A stretch of DNA of 64,000 nucleotides from NCBI GenBank assembly GCA_030248065.1, contig JASAMV010007643.1:23759-87758 (forward strand), given 5' to 3'. This DNA is from Rhynchonema sp. JSB1_4 (lineage: Eukaryota > Nematoda > Chromadorea > Monhysterida > Xyalidae). How positions within the stretch are numbered: the first letter of the stretch is position 1; every line of letters begins with the position of its first letter. The notes beneath the pieces are model-generated. The model ran no database searches, had not been told where the DNA came from, and saw only the letters and a list, made by a program, of their open reading frames with translations. The translations under genes and the position numbers were made by a program. Positions 1 through 10,554 of this stretch are shown one piece after another.

Positions 1-780
1 GTATGGATTCGCTTTGGACACTCATTTTATCTCCGTAATACCAGAGTATTTTTGTTGATATTTGTGAAACATTATTTTTTCGTGCTTGGCTTGTATTCGG
101 TGTTTCGGCGTTGCCTTCGGACTGTGCTGCTTTTTTTGTCAGAAATGGTGTTCTAGAAATCATCTTTTTACTTTTGTTTGTAGGTACGGTAAAAAAGTTG
201 TCATTTTTTGTTATGTGAACGCGGGTTTTGTTTTCATGTTCGCATAAGGAGTTATACTTTTGCTAATTAGCCAGATTTGTATATACTGTATGTACATGTT
301 TACAAATGCCATACCATAGTCACCAAGAAGTCTAATCTTGGTAATTTAAATGCATAAGTTCAGTTAAGTTTTATGCACTTACTGCCTTGCTAGCCGTTCT
401 TATGGACGTTTATCTGATGTTTTCGTTTTGGCACATCACTGGTGAATAAAACATGAGGAGTAAATGATGTTCCATGATTCAGCTTCAACGTTTCGACACA
501 TTTATGAAACGCTACAAAAATTCCTTTCATTGATAACACTTCGGAAAGCATGATGTATTCTGCTTCGATTTCTGGGCCATTGCTCAAGAACGCATTGGTG
601 CACGTGTGATGAGTTGGTATCTGCGCCCGTATGATGTACGCTGTGCAATGAACATGATTTTGACGCCAAACTCTCATTTGAGATAAGCATGGCGCGCTTG
701 CTTCTGCCACCGTAACCCATTGCGCGGTGTGCGCGCAGGTGGTGGGACCACGCATATACAGTGTGCACGCGTAAACGCAA

Positions 781-1010
781 AGTATAGTCCGTCCATCAGC
801 TCATGACACTTTGTCAGCCGAAAAGCTTGGCAGGATCCAGTGCTGTTCTCGTTCCGGTTGGCTTACGAAAAAAGAAATGAAAGAGAAATCCGTTTTTAAT
901 TTATTTTTGTGTGCGCCGTTTTCTCTGACATTGCCTTGCGGAAAAACAGTTCTCCACAACCTGAATCTCCCAAACAAAAGTGCCATGAGCTGATGGATGG
1001 ACCATACAGT
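781..1010. repeat. Palindromic element (MITE-like), ~230 bp
   Basis: The outer ~32 bases are inverted repeats: the left arm contains ATCAGCTCATG, and the right arm carries its reverse complement followed by GGATGGACCATAC. The interior is unrelated AT-rich sequence. There is no coding capacity, so it looks like a non-autonomous DNA transposon or foldback element. Confidence 0.6.
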
Positions 1011-1650
1011 CTGTCTTTGTCGTGGTCGGGAACCGCCCTTTTCGGTTACTGAGAATAATATTCATCATAGCTATCACGAGTTTGATCAGCTGATGTTTCA
1101 CATTCAACTAATTGTGCATAAATTTAAATGTATGGCTAGCTTTGGTGTATTTCCGTGATCTCAAAGTGCGCACAGTTGCTTTTTAGCTGCTCGTTTCGAC
1201 CCGCCTGCGCGGACGGACGGTGCATCAGACCATCGTCAGTGCAAATGCACCAGATAAATCCAATGGAAATCAAGTACATCATCAATGGCCATCAACTTCA
1301 GGTTCAAAGCATCACATTGCATTCACCATGTCAACGCATCGCATCCGCAGATATGCTACAACGTATCGAAATAATTGTTTTCAAAAATGATCTTTTGAAT
1401 ACAAAACAATATCTCTTAATAAATATTTTGATCAAGTTTTCACTCAATCCCAAGATTTTGGTTCCGTTCTGAAGCAAATTTCTTGGGTCCGGCTCTTGGC
1501 CCGCGCACATCATCATGGGACGATGGCTGACTGTATACGGTCATCACGTCGCCCGGCTGCATACTGCAACACCCATCTCAACTAATATGTGAATATGTGT
1601 TCACATTGCTTCTTGTCGTTGCGATCACAGATCTTATACATACATACGTG

Positions 1651-1949
1651 TAAAGGCGGTCTACGGGAGCTTGTCATTCAGCCCCCGAATACCGTAACCC
1701 ACCGTAATTTTGATCTGCAAGGATCGTGTCGAGACCATTTTGTTTTTATCTATGTTTTTAAGTGTTAGAGCCAACACCAACCAACAATTCCAAGTTTTGG
1801 TGATCGACGCGCACGATGACAATTTCCAGCTGGCTGCCGCTAATACACGTGTCGATAAGCAGCGATCAGCATGGGTCTCGCAGCGATCTCGCTTGCGGTG
1901 GGTTACGGTATTCGGGGGCTGAGTGACAACCTCCCGTAGACTGCCTTTA
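1651..1949. repeat. Inverted-repeat element (MITE-like), ~299 bp
   Basis: The terminal inverted repeats are ~65-75 bases long. They begin TAAAGGCGGTCTACGGGAG on the left and end with CTCCCGTAGACTGCCTTTA on the right. Inside the arms, GAATACCGTAACCCACCG is matched by its reverse complement. No ORF is evident. Class is not assigned because flanking duplications are unclear. Confidence 0.7.
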
Positions 1950-2307
1950 CGTTATTGAGCGATTCACTTTGCTGATACAGAGGTTGAACACTAGTGTTGT
2001 AATCAGATCCGTACTGATTTCATCGAATGTGTATCACAGTTTTAGTCGGTAAGTTTTAGTCGGTAAGGTGAGACCGCAGTGTTTTAGTATTTGCAAAAAA
2101 ACTGCGCTATACGGACGAAAGCGGTGTGACACAGTTCAGTGTGGGAGCACATCCGGCTTCATCCATGTGTACTCTTTGCATGAAATTCTGGATGACATTG
2201 TTTCTTGTTGATTTGGCAATATAAATCATGCTCGTGTTCAATTTTCATATTGAGTGAGACGAACCAGGTAAAAAATTGCATTGTTATAGAACTCAAACCC
2301 TGTCATC

Positions 2308-3666
2308 ATGTCACTGCTACCGACCAAATTTGTCCTGTTGGTGATGGTGATCACATTGGTTTTGACGACAAGATTCCCAGAGTTGGTCAGGATGAGGGCA
2401 CTTTTCTAGGCGCTCGGAAGTTGTTACCGTTCCTAAACTACAAGTACGTACGTGCCATTTTTTAGAGTCGACTGCGGTTCACCAGATGATTACGAGCAAT
2501 TCGGGCAGGATCTGCGTTCGAAACGGGTTCATTGATGAATTTTTACATTTATTGCAAAAACGAGCACGAAAACGTGCATCGCAACCCTCTTTTCAGTCGG
2601 GAAGAGGCGGTCGAAAAGCAGCCGATCGAATAGCAGAGTTGGAGCGCCGTATCCACGACCTTTACGAATCGCAAGCTGATGCGGCCGATGAGATCAATGA
2701 AGGAGGAATGCTAGCTGAAGAAGGGCATCGGCTTATTGACAATTGGAACAGGGAGCGAATGCGACTCACTGCTGAACTGAATCGACTGCATGCTTGGTGG
2801 GGCTCGCACTTGAAATTTTTTGGTTTGGGGAAGTTTCCCGTTTTCCCGCGGGTTCAGGGAAATTTGCGGGATATTTATTTTTTGTTAAATTTCTGACGGA
2901 CGGGAAGTTGAGGGAAAACGCCTTTCCCTCGGGAAATGTCTCGCGGTTAACGGAAAAAATAGGGGAGATTTCCCGCGGATATTGACCTAATTTCCGAGGA
3001 AATAATTGAATTTTCCGCGGGAAATGCATATTGTAGCTGGTAAGTCAGCGGTTCGGTGGGTGATGACCGGGTAACGGGGTCCACCGATGGACATGGTCCT
3101 CTTTGGGCTCCGATATGGGTGGGCTATCAATAAGGTAAAAAGTACACAACACATAGAAGTCAGTCGGTTTCAGAACCGATGTCAGAATTGCGATTGGAGA
3201 CTTTTTAAGGAATTTAGATAAATTCAAACTGGGTGGCCGGCTAAGCCTAAGCCTAAGCGTGCTACCTAGATCACGGCCAGCAACAACTGATCAAACTTGG
3301 AGCGCTACTGCCAGTTCAGGTCATCCCGCTGTGAGCCTATTTTATTCAAATAACGATGCGCACCACTCTAAACTACGATCGCCACCGAAAATTCGTTTTC
3401 ACAACTACCTATGTACACCTAGCCGCTAACTTGCCAGGCATGCGTATGATCGATTGAGAACCAAGGAACGAGTGAAACCGAAAACGATTGACGAACGACG
3501 AGACGAATTGTTTCAAATTGATCAAGACATTATGGAGCTGCACGATCGATTCAAGCAGGGAATTGTGAATAAAAGTGAATATGAACGAAAGATGAAGGAA
3601 CTAAAGAACGAACAGCTGAAAATGCGTCAAGAGCTGAATCGAAAAATGAACAGAGATACGGACTGA
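2308..3666 (+). CDS. Secreted coiled-coil protein, tandem copy 1 (family not recognised)
   Basis: I do not recognise this family. Exons read 2308-2405, 2466-2526, 2597-2796 and 3438-3666; they sum to 588 nt, or 195 aa. Exon 1 encodes a signal-peptide-like start (MSLLPTKFVLLVMVITLVL). Exon 2 encodes a short piece with one cysteine (VDCGSPDDYEQFGQDL) ending in the basic motif RSKR, a possible proprotein cleavage site. Exons 3 and 4 encode two charged helical segments (from RIAELERR and from IDERRDELFQID) with heptad-like spacing, so the mature protein is probably a secreted coiled coil. Exon 2 is conserved between copies mainly at silent sites, which argues that it is coding. The oddity is the exon 1 junction: the position that keeps frame is followed by CT, not GT. 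Intron 3 contains a GGGAAA-rich inserted repeat. Confidence 0.65.
2805..3035. repeat. Repeat insertion rich in TTTCCCGCGG motifs
   Basis: Within intron 3 of copy 1, short motifs such as TTTCCCGCGG, GGGAAA and their complements recur in both orientations over ~230 bases. Introns at the same position in copies 2 and 3 lack it. It is probably a small palindromic insertion. Confidence 0.45.
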
Positions 3667-4755
3667 TCATTGACGAAGAATCCGAAGCTGAGAATATGAA
3701 TTCCATAGAATCGTTGATTATAATAGATGAGGGCAGCAAAATACCCCCCACCCTGTCTAACATTTTTAGCTATACCGTGTATTGTATTTTGTATGAAAGT
3801 CTGAACGGCACAGGTTTACACTGACGACCTTTTTGTGCGTTTGGTTCACGGCTGCCCTGAAGGCGCTCAATTCCCTACACCGTTTTGGTGTTGAAGACGT
3901 ATACGCCATGGCCGGCCCATGTGGTCCACACATTTTTGTGAGTGGAAAGCTGATGTCTATTACACGCAAAAGTCAAGATACCGGACCGATCGTACCAAGC
4001 TTAAGATCGCCTTCGTGTTTCAGACACAAATGTGTTAATGAAACATCGTTGTAGACAAGATTGAATAATGAAAATAATAGGTACATAAGTACAGAAATGC
4101 AAATATGAAACATATTTCATGACAGGAGCCAGAACCGGAACTAGAACCGGAACTCAATGCTTACTCACGTGAATAAGCAACACAATACTGCTCTGATCAT
4201 GAAGACAGTCGGAGCGGTATACAGATTTTCGGGGTCGAGAAATCTAAAGGTGACATTGGTTTTTAAATCCGGAACTTTTCGGAACTAGAACCGGAACTCG
4301 GTATTGATCAGTGAGCATAGATAGTACAATAGTGATCTGATATCCAATAATGTGTCAGCTGTTTTTGTTTTTTCGGTGGGGAATCCAATGGTGACATGGT
4401 TTTTTACCTCTAGTTTGATTGAGGTGTGAAACAGTAACATGAATACATTCTAACCTCCACATGTGTTCAGTTGTAGAAATGTGCAATTGTAAACTTGTAC
4501 AATTGAATAATTGTACATGTGACAAGTTTTACATTCGAACATTTTTTGTTTGAAGGACTGTTCGCATTTGAATAATTGTTCATTGACGCAGACGTACAGC
4601 CAGCGCTATCCGCATTTGTGCTCTCTGTATGAACATCCAGACTACGTGGTTTTGTTGATTGGCAAACAAATTCATGCGGTCGGGATCATTTATTCCATAT
4701 ATTGACCAGACCAAAAACAGCTGCGTTGTTATTGCACCCGCGCCAATCTGCCATC

Positions 4756-6001
4756 ATGTCACTGCGACCGACCAAATTTGTCCTGTTGGTGGTGGTGATC
4801 ACATTGGCTTTGACAAAATGCCCAGAGTTGGTAAAGTTGAGAGCACCTTTCTAAGAGCTCTGCGAAGCTATTGCCCTTTCACCGTTTCTAAAATACAAGT
4901 TACTGTAAACGCCATTTTTTAGAGTCGACTGCGGTTCACCAGATGGATACGAGCAATTCGGGCAGGATCTGCGTTCGAAACGGGTTCATTGATGCATTTT
5001 TACTTTACTTATGACAAAAACGAACACGAAAACGTGCATCGGAAGCTGATTTTCAGTCGGGAAGAGGCGGTCGAGATGCAGCCGATCGAATAGCAGAGTT
5101 GGAGCGCCGCATCCACTATCTTCACGAAAGGCAAGTTGACGCGGCCGGATGGATCAAAGAGGGAAGAGTGAGAGCTGAGGAAGTGCGTCCCCTCATTAAC
5201 AAATGGAACAAGGAACGAGTGCGACTCACTGCTGAATTGAATCGATTGCATACCTGGTAGGTTAGCGGGTCGGTCAAGTCAACTGTAGCGGTTCCGTAGT
5301 GTGTCGCGCGCGTTGTGAAAACGAGTTTTCGGTGGCGCTCATAAGTTTAGAATGACGTGCGTTGCGTGAATAAGCCTTAGGCCGATCTCATATAGCAAGC
5401 GGGTTGCGGGTTAACGGGTGCGATTTTACGATTAGGCCGGGTTCTATCATACGATAATGTGAGCGCAAAAGCGGGCGTAAAAAGCGGGTCCGCTGATCCG
5501 CAACCCGCTAACCCGCTAATAATCCGCTACATTGTGAGACCAGCCTCACAGCAGGCTGATTCGAACTTGCAGTGGACGCTCTAAATGTTTGATCAGGAGG
5601 TGCTGCCTGCCACACACCACACAAACTTGACTTTCGTTAAGTCGCCCAAAAAAGGCTCCAAACGCGATTCTGAAATCAGTGATTGATGACTTATGTTGTT
5701 GCTCAAACGTTTCCCGAATGCTGGTTTTCACAACGCGCATCTCCCGTCGCGCCGCCAACTTGCCAGGTATGATCCGTCGACAGCCAAGGACCGAGCGAAT
5801 CCGAAGACGATTGACGAACGACGAGACGAATTGTTCCAAATTGATCAAGACATTATGGAGCTGCACGATCGATTCAAACAGGGAATTGTGAATAAAAGTG
5901 AATACGAACGAAAGAGGAAATATCTGGAGAACGAACAGCAGAGAATGCGAAAAGAGTTGAATCGGAAAATGAACAGAGATACGAATTTAATCATTGACTA
6001 A
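4756..6001 (+). CDS. Secreted coiled-coil protein, tandem copy 2
   Basis: This paralogue of copy 1 has exons 4756-4850, 4923-4983, 5057-5256 and 5767-6001, totalling 591 nt (196 aa). The start encodes MSLRPTKFVLLVVVITLAL, a signal peptide. Exon 2 gives VDCGSPDGYEQFGQDLRSKR. Exons 3 and 4 encode the two charged helices. Intron 3 (5257-5766) begins GTAGGT, ends CCAG and interrupts a Trp codon in phase 2, as in copies 1 and 3. As in copy 1, the exon 1 end that preserves frame is followed by CTAAGA rather than GT, and reading straight on meets a stop at once. The C-terminus has an extension (NLIID) not seen in copies 1 and 3. Function is unknown; I infer secretion. Confidence 0.65.
5380..5545. 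repeat. Inverted-repeat element in intron 3 of copy 2
   Basis: The left end contains GGCCGATCTCATATAGCAAG then GCGGGTTGCGGGTTA. The right end contains the reverse-complement counterpart ending CATTGTGAGACCAGCC. Arms are about 45 bases with mismatches. It lacks coding sequence and is MITE-like. Confidence 0.6.
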
Positions 6002-6339
6002 GAATCCGAAGCTGAAGAGCTGTGCATCTCATATGGCTGTTTTGTACTACAGGTTAGGAATTAAGAACTGATTATATACACGCGAAAGCAGTAAAATGCG
6101 CACCATGTCTAACTTACTTAGCTGCACTGTGTGTCCACCCTTTGAACCACGTTTTGTAAACCGTGCATTGTACTTTTGTATGAAACTCTGAACGGCACAC
6201 ATGTTTGCTCTAACGGCCTTGGTATACATTTGGAGCGTGATGTTTTACGGGAGCATAAAACCAGCTCATGTGCGTGTTTTTGGTGTGATAATGTCGTCAC
6301 CAAGTCGTCAACTATGGCGTCGGAGCTGGCATGTATGCA

Positions 6340-6686
6340 TACTGTATAGATAATTTTGCCGCTAATATCTTAAACAAGCATACCTGATACATATTTCTCA
6401 TTTAGGGCTATGTACTTCTGACTTCGTCGGAGCATCAAATGCACACAACCCGCGTGGATCACATAACAGATTGATGGTTGATGACAAAACTATTAGCCGA
6501 CCTGATGCACCACATGTCCTCGAAACTGGGCAGAAACGGGCTACAAAAACGCCGCACAACTCTTCCCATTCGACATTATTTACCAATAAGAGCTGTCAGA
6601 TTTACAGCGCACACATATTTTATATTGACCGAACCACAAATTGTTTTATTATCTGAACAATTTTTACTGTCCAACAATCTGCCATC
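6340..6686 (+). promoter_or_regulatory. Conserved 5' flank of tandem copies (copy 3 version)
   Basis: The bases upstream of copy 3 resemble those upstream of copies 4 and 5. Shared blocks include GGGCATCAAATGCAC-like sequence, a block around CAACCCGCGTGG, and the run-in to the ATG (AACTGCCATCATG or ATCTGCCATCATG). This suggests that the promoter and 5' UTR were duplicated with the gene. No single element is proven. Confidence 0.4.
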
Positions 6687-7885
6687 ATGTCACTACGACC
6701 GACCAAATTTGTCCTGTTGGTGATGGTGATCACATTGGTTTTGACGACCAGATTCCCAGAGTTGGTCAATATCAGAGCACTTTTCTTGGCGCTCGGAAAT
6801 TATTGCTTATTGCGGTTCCTAAACTACACAAGTGCCCACTGCTGTACATGTCATTTTTAGAGTCCGTTGCGGTTCACCAGATGACCACGAGCAATTCGGA
6901 CAAGATCTGCGTTCGAAGCGGGTTCACTAATGGATTTTTACTTTTGACAAAACCGAACACGAAAACGTATACTCCAGCAATTCTTTTGGGAGAAACTTTT
7001 CAACCGCGTTGCCTGATCCGTAAAGCGCATTTGCGTGCACTGGCTGCGGAAGTCACGTGACCACTATAGCCAGTGCACGCATCATGCGCTTTACGGATCA
7101 GGCAACGCGTTTGAAAAGTTTCTCTCAAAAGAATTGTCAGAGTATACATCTCAACCCTCTTTTCAGTCGGGAAGAGGCGGTCGAAACGTAGCCGATCGAA
7201 TAGCAGAGTTGGAGCGCCGTATCAACAACCTTCAGGAATCGCAAGTTGATGCGGCCGGATGGATCAAAGAGGGAAGAGCGAGAGCTGAAAAGACACATCG
7301 CCTCATTAACAAATGGAGCCAGGAACGAAAGCAACTCACTGCTGAATTGAATCGATTGCAAACCTGGTAGGTTAGCGGTTCGGTCGTCAAGTCAACCACA
7401 GCGGTTCGGTCGTGTGGCACGCGCGTTGCGAAAACGAGCTTTCGATGGTCGTGATAGTTTAGAGTGGCGCGCGTTGCTTGAGCAAAGATCACAGAAAGCT
7501 GATTTGAACTTGCCGTGAGCGCTCCAAGTGTTTGATCAGGAGATGTGGCAAGCCACATCGCGATTCTGAAAACAGCGATTGATGACTTATGTTGTTGCTC
7601 AAACGTTTCCCGAATGCTGGTTTTCACGACGCGCACCTCCTGTCGAGCAGCTAACTTGCCAGGTATGATCGATCGACAGCGATGGACCGAGCGAATCCGA
7701 AGACGATTGACGAACGACGAGACGAACTGTTCCAGATTGATCAAGCCATTATGGAGCTGTACGATCAATTCAAACAGGGAATTGTGAATAAAAGTGAATA
7801 TGAACGAAGGATGAAACAGCTGAAGAACGAACAGCAGAAAATGCGAACAGAGTTAAATCGAAAAATGAACAGAGATACGGATTAA
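6687..7885 (+). CDS. Secreted coiled-coil protein, tandem copy 3
   Basis: Exons 6687-6784, 6861-6921, 7167-7366 and 7663-7885 sum to 582 nt (193 aa). The signal peptide (MSLRPTKFVLLVMVITLVL) is followed by the single-cysteine segment VRCGSPDDHEQFGQDL, then RSKR and the two helices. Compared with copy 1, exon 2 differs mostly at third codon positions (for example GGG CAG against GGA CAA), which supports the frame and past selection. The frame-keeping exon 1 end is followed by CTTGGC. Without splicing here, the first ORF simply runs on to a stop at the start of exon 2. Intron 2 contains a near-perfect hairpin (6978-7136). No homologue is recognised. Confidence 0.65.
6978..7136. repeat. Near-perfect 70-bp-arm hairpin in intron 2 of copy 3
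   Basis: The left arm runs from CAATTCTTTTGGGAGAAAC through GCCTGATCCGTAAAGCGC to GTGCACTGGCT. The right arm repeats this in reverse complement and ends TCTCAAAAGAATTG. The loop is ~20 bases. It is MITE-like and shares the core CTGCCTGATCCGTAAAGCG-type sequence with the element at 35744-36176. Confidence 0.75.
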
Positions 7886-8213
7886 TCGTTGACTAGGAAT
7901 CCGAAGCTGAAGAGTTACTATGAATTCCATATAGCTATGAACTGAGATAAGAATCATTGAGAATTTTAGATGAAGGCTGCAAACTTTCCCACCATGTCTA
8001 ACTTGTTTAGCTGTATGTATAACTGTGTCTATTGCCCATCGTTTTGCAAACCGTGTATTCTATTTTCGTATGAAACTCTGAACGGCACACATGTTTACTC
8101 TAACGTCCTTTGTACATTTGGAGAGTGATGTTTTACGCGAGCATGAAACCAGCTGTTGTGCGTGTTTTTTGGGTCGCGTGGCCATATCTCTGACATTCGC
8201 TGACCGCTTATAT

Positions 8214-8444
8214 AATGGGTGGCATTTTCGAAATGGTGTAAAGCTCAGTTGGGTGTAAAGGTCGGTGTAAGCTCGGTCGAAAGCTCGGTCGGTGTCAGCT
8301 CAGTGTAAACATGAAACATTCCACGTTAACAGCAGGCAATGTTTCATGTTTACACCGAGCTGACACCGACCGAGCTTTCGATTCAGCTTACACCGACCTT
8401 TACACCCAACTCACCTTTACACCGTTTCGAAAATATCACCCAAT
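8214..8444. repeat. Palindromic element upstream of copy 4
   Basis: Arms of ~100 bases face each other: AATGGGTGGCATTTTCGAAA on the left against TTTCGAAAATATCACCCAAT on the right. Both arms contain internal direct repeats of AGCTCGGTCGGTGTCAGCTC. The loop is only ~20 bases (around 8318-8337). It would fold into a long hairpin. Confidence 0.75.
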
Positions 8445-8870
8445 GTCGTCACTCAAGTCGTCAACCATGGCGTCGGAGGTGGCATGCATGCGTACTGCAG
8501 ATCACTTTGCCGCTAACGTCATGTACAAGTATGTATATATGTACCTATACATATATTTCTCGCGCTCATTCAGGGCTACTTCGTCGGGGCATCAAATGCA
8601 CACAACCCGCTTGGGTAACATAACAGAGACCTGCCAACCTGGGTGGATATCCAGATTATTTGATTTGATGACAAAAATATCAGCCGACCTGGTGCACCAG
8701 CCGTTCTTGACGGGGTGCCAAAATTTTAAACTGCACAACACATCACATTCTTCCGACATTATTCATCAATCAGAACTTTCAGCTTTCTGAACTCGCTTCG
8801 ATTATTTTACACTGACCGAACCACCAGGGTTTTGATCTGAACAATCTTTACTGTACAACCAACTGCCATC

Positions 8871-9585
8871 ATGTTATCACGACCGACCAACATTGTCCTG
8901 TTGGCAATCCTGATCGTATTTGTTGGCACCAAATCACCAAAGTTGGCCAGTTTGAATGCATTTTTATTTGTGAACTGTAAAATTATTATGCCGATCACAT
9001 AGGCTTAGGCAAATTTTCAAAATAGCCAGGCCACAATTTTCAGAGTTGCGTGCGGTACACTGGATGAATCCGAACAACACAGTGGTCGGGATCTGCGTTC
9101 AAAACGGGTTCGTGAGATTTCCAACTTTCTTTTATCAAAGTGTAGTTATATTCGTTTGAAGCCCTCTTCAGTCGGGACGACATAATCAAAGCGTTGCTGA
9201 TCGCATAGCCGAATTGGAGAACGATATCGAGGAACTTAACGAATTACAAGCTGACATGGCGGACGATATCATACGCGACAGAAAAAAAACTAAACTGGGA
9301 CGGGAAATGATTGACGTTTGGGACAAGAAGCGAATGAAACTCACTGCTGAATTGAATCGATTGACAGCCGTGGACCAAGTGAATCCGAAATCGGTTGATG
9401 AGAGACGCGACGAATTGCTGAAAATCGATCAAGACATCATGGTGCTGTACGATCAACTCAAACAGGGAAATGTGGATAAAAGTGAATATGAACGAAAGAT
9501 GAAAGAACTACAGGACGAACAGAAGAAAATACGTAAGGAGCTGAATCGAAAAATGAATACCCAATTTGACCGATCAAATGGCTAA
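8871..9585 (+). CDS. Secreted coiled-coil protein, tandem copy 4 (possibly frame-damaged)
   Basis: This is a more diverged paralogue, close to copy 5. The exons are 8871-8965 or 8969, 9044-9107 and 9172-9585. The signal-like start is MLSRPTNIVLLAILIVFVG; exon 2 encodes VACGTLDESEQHSGRDL then RSKR; one long last exon carries both helices. The intron that splits the helices in copies 1-3 is absent. Relative to copy 5 there are four extra bases (TATT) at the exon 1 end. Using the nearby GTGAAC donor therefore puts exon 2 out of frame, whereas the homologous position 8965 keeps 190 aa but would need an intron starting with AT. Either the copy is damaged or it splices unusually. Confidence 0.55.
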
Positions 9586-10084
9586 TTCCAAAGCTGAGGG
9601 GTGGAAGCACCCAGTTTCTGACTTTTTCACTGCTGTATTACCATCTTTTTCATATGGAAGAGGTACTGTATTTTTGTTCGAAAATCTTTGCTAGATGAAA
9701 ATTTGGTTCATAGCGTTGGGTAGCTTCTTTATTTAAAGCATTAAATGGGCATGTAATTTCACTCAGATGCCAGTTGATCTCAAAGTGTGGTCATATTCTG
9801 AACAGTTTCTCGGAAAGGTACCTTTGTTCCAGCTCGAAATTTAGGAAACGAGGTAACTCAGCGTATTCTGATTTTCTATGGAAACGTTAGTTCGCTTGAT
9901 GACTTTTGGTATTTAAAAATGTAAATAACTTCTCCTGCGTGTGTCACACACGGCGGTGCACCAGGTCGCAGTCATTGTGAGTGAACCAGCGAGCACAATT
10001 TCCTCTGCGACCTGTCCTCAGGCTCATCATTCACACCCCACAATCTCAAAACACACACTGCATGGATGTGCTATTAGGTGAGCG

Positions 10085-10163
10085 GCAGCAAACTTATTTC
10101 AAACTCCTTTTCTAAAGCAACTTTCTGTCAAACAAAACGACAGGACAAAGTAGACGGGGTTAG
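10085..10163 (-). pseudogene. Duplicated 3' end of the DEG/ENaC gene
   Basis: On the minus strand this encodes VYFVLSFCLTESCFRKG, matching VYFVLSFCCQKLV at the end of TM2 of the channel gene at 16.94 kb. The preceding ~150 bases (9930-10085) also match the sequence beyond the channel gene (16725-16930). It marks the end of a duplicated block that carried copy 4 and part of the channel gene's end. Confidence 0.65.
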
Positions 10164-10554
10164 CATGCATGCATACTGTAGATAATTTTGCCGCTAATGT
10201 CATGTACAAGTACAGTTCCCTCTCGCGCTCATTTAGAGCTACTTTTGCATGTAATGTCGTCGGGTCATCAAATGCACGCAACCCGCGTGGGTCACATTAC
10301 AGAATCGTGCCAGTCTGGGTGGATATCCAGATTATTTGATTTGATGACAAAAAATATCAGCCGACCTGGTGCACCAACCGTTCTTGACGTAAGGCCGAAA
10401 CGGGGTGCCAAAATATAAACTGCACAACACATCACATTCGACCGACATTATTCATCAATCAGAACTTTCAGTTTTACACTTCGCTTATTTTAGATTGACC
10501 GCACCACAAAGGTTTTTGATCTGAACAATCTTTACTGTACAACCAACTGCCATC
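10164..10554 (+). promoter_or_regulatory. 5' flank of copy 5, conserved with copy 4
   Basis: About 390 bases align with 8480-8870 upstream of copy 4, including GATATCCAGATTATTTGATT, CTGCACAACACATCACATTC and GATCTGAACAATCTTTACTG. An AAATATAAAC TATA-like box lies near 10410. This suggests that the promoter and 5' UTR were duplicated with the gene. Confidence 0.45.

Larger units (their letters stand above)
1..2307. other. Intergenic, no gene recognised
   Basis: I see no convincing coding exon here. The stretch holds two palindromic elements, listed separately. The last ~150 bases are the 5' flank of the first tandem gene and resemble the flanks of copies 2 and 3. Confidence 0.6.

Noticed and set aside
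3239..3259. Three units of GCCTAA (TTAGGC on the other strand), a nematode-type telomere repeat
   Set aside because: Only three units; too short to claim an interstitial telomere or use for species assignment.
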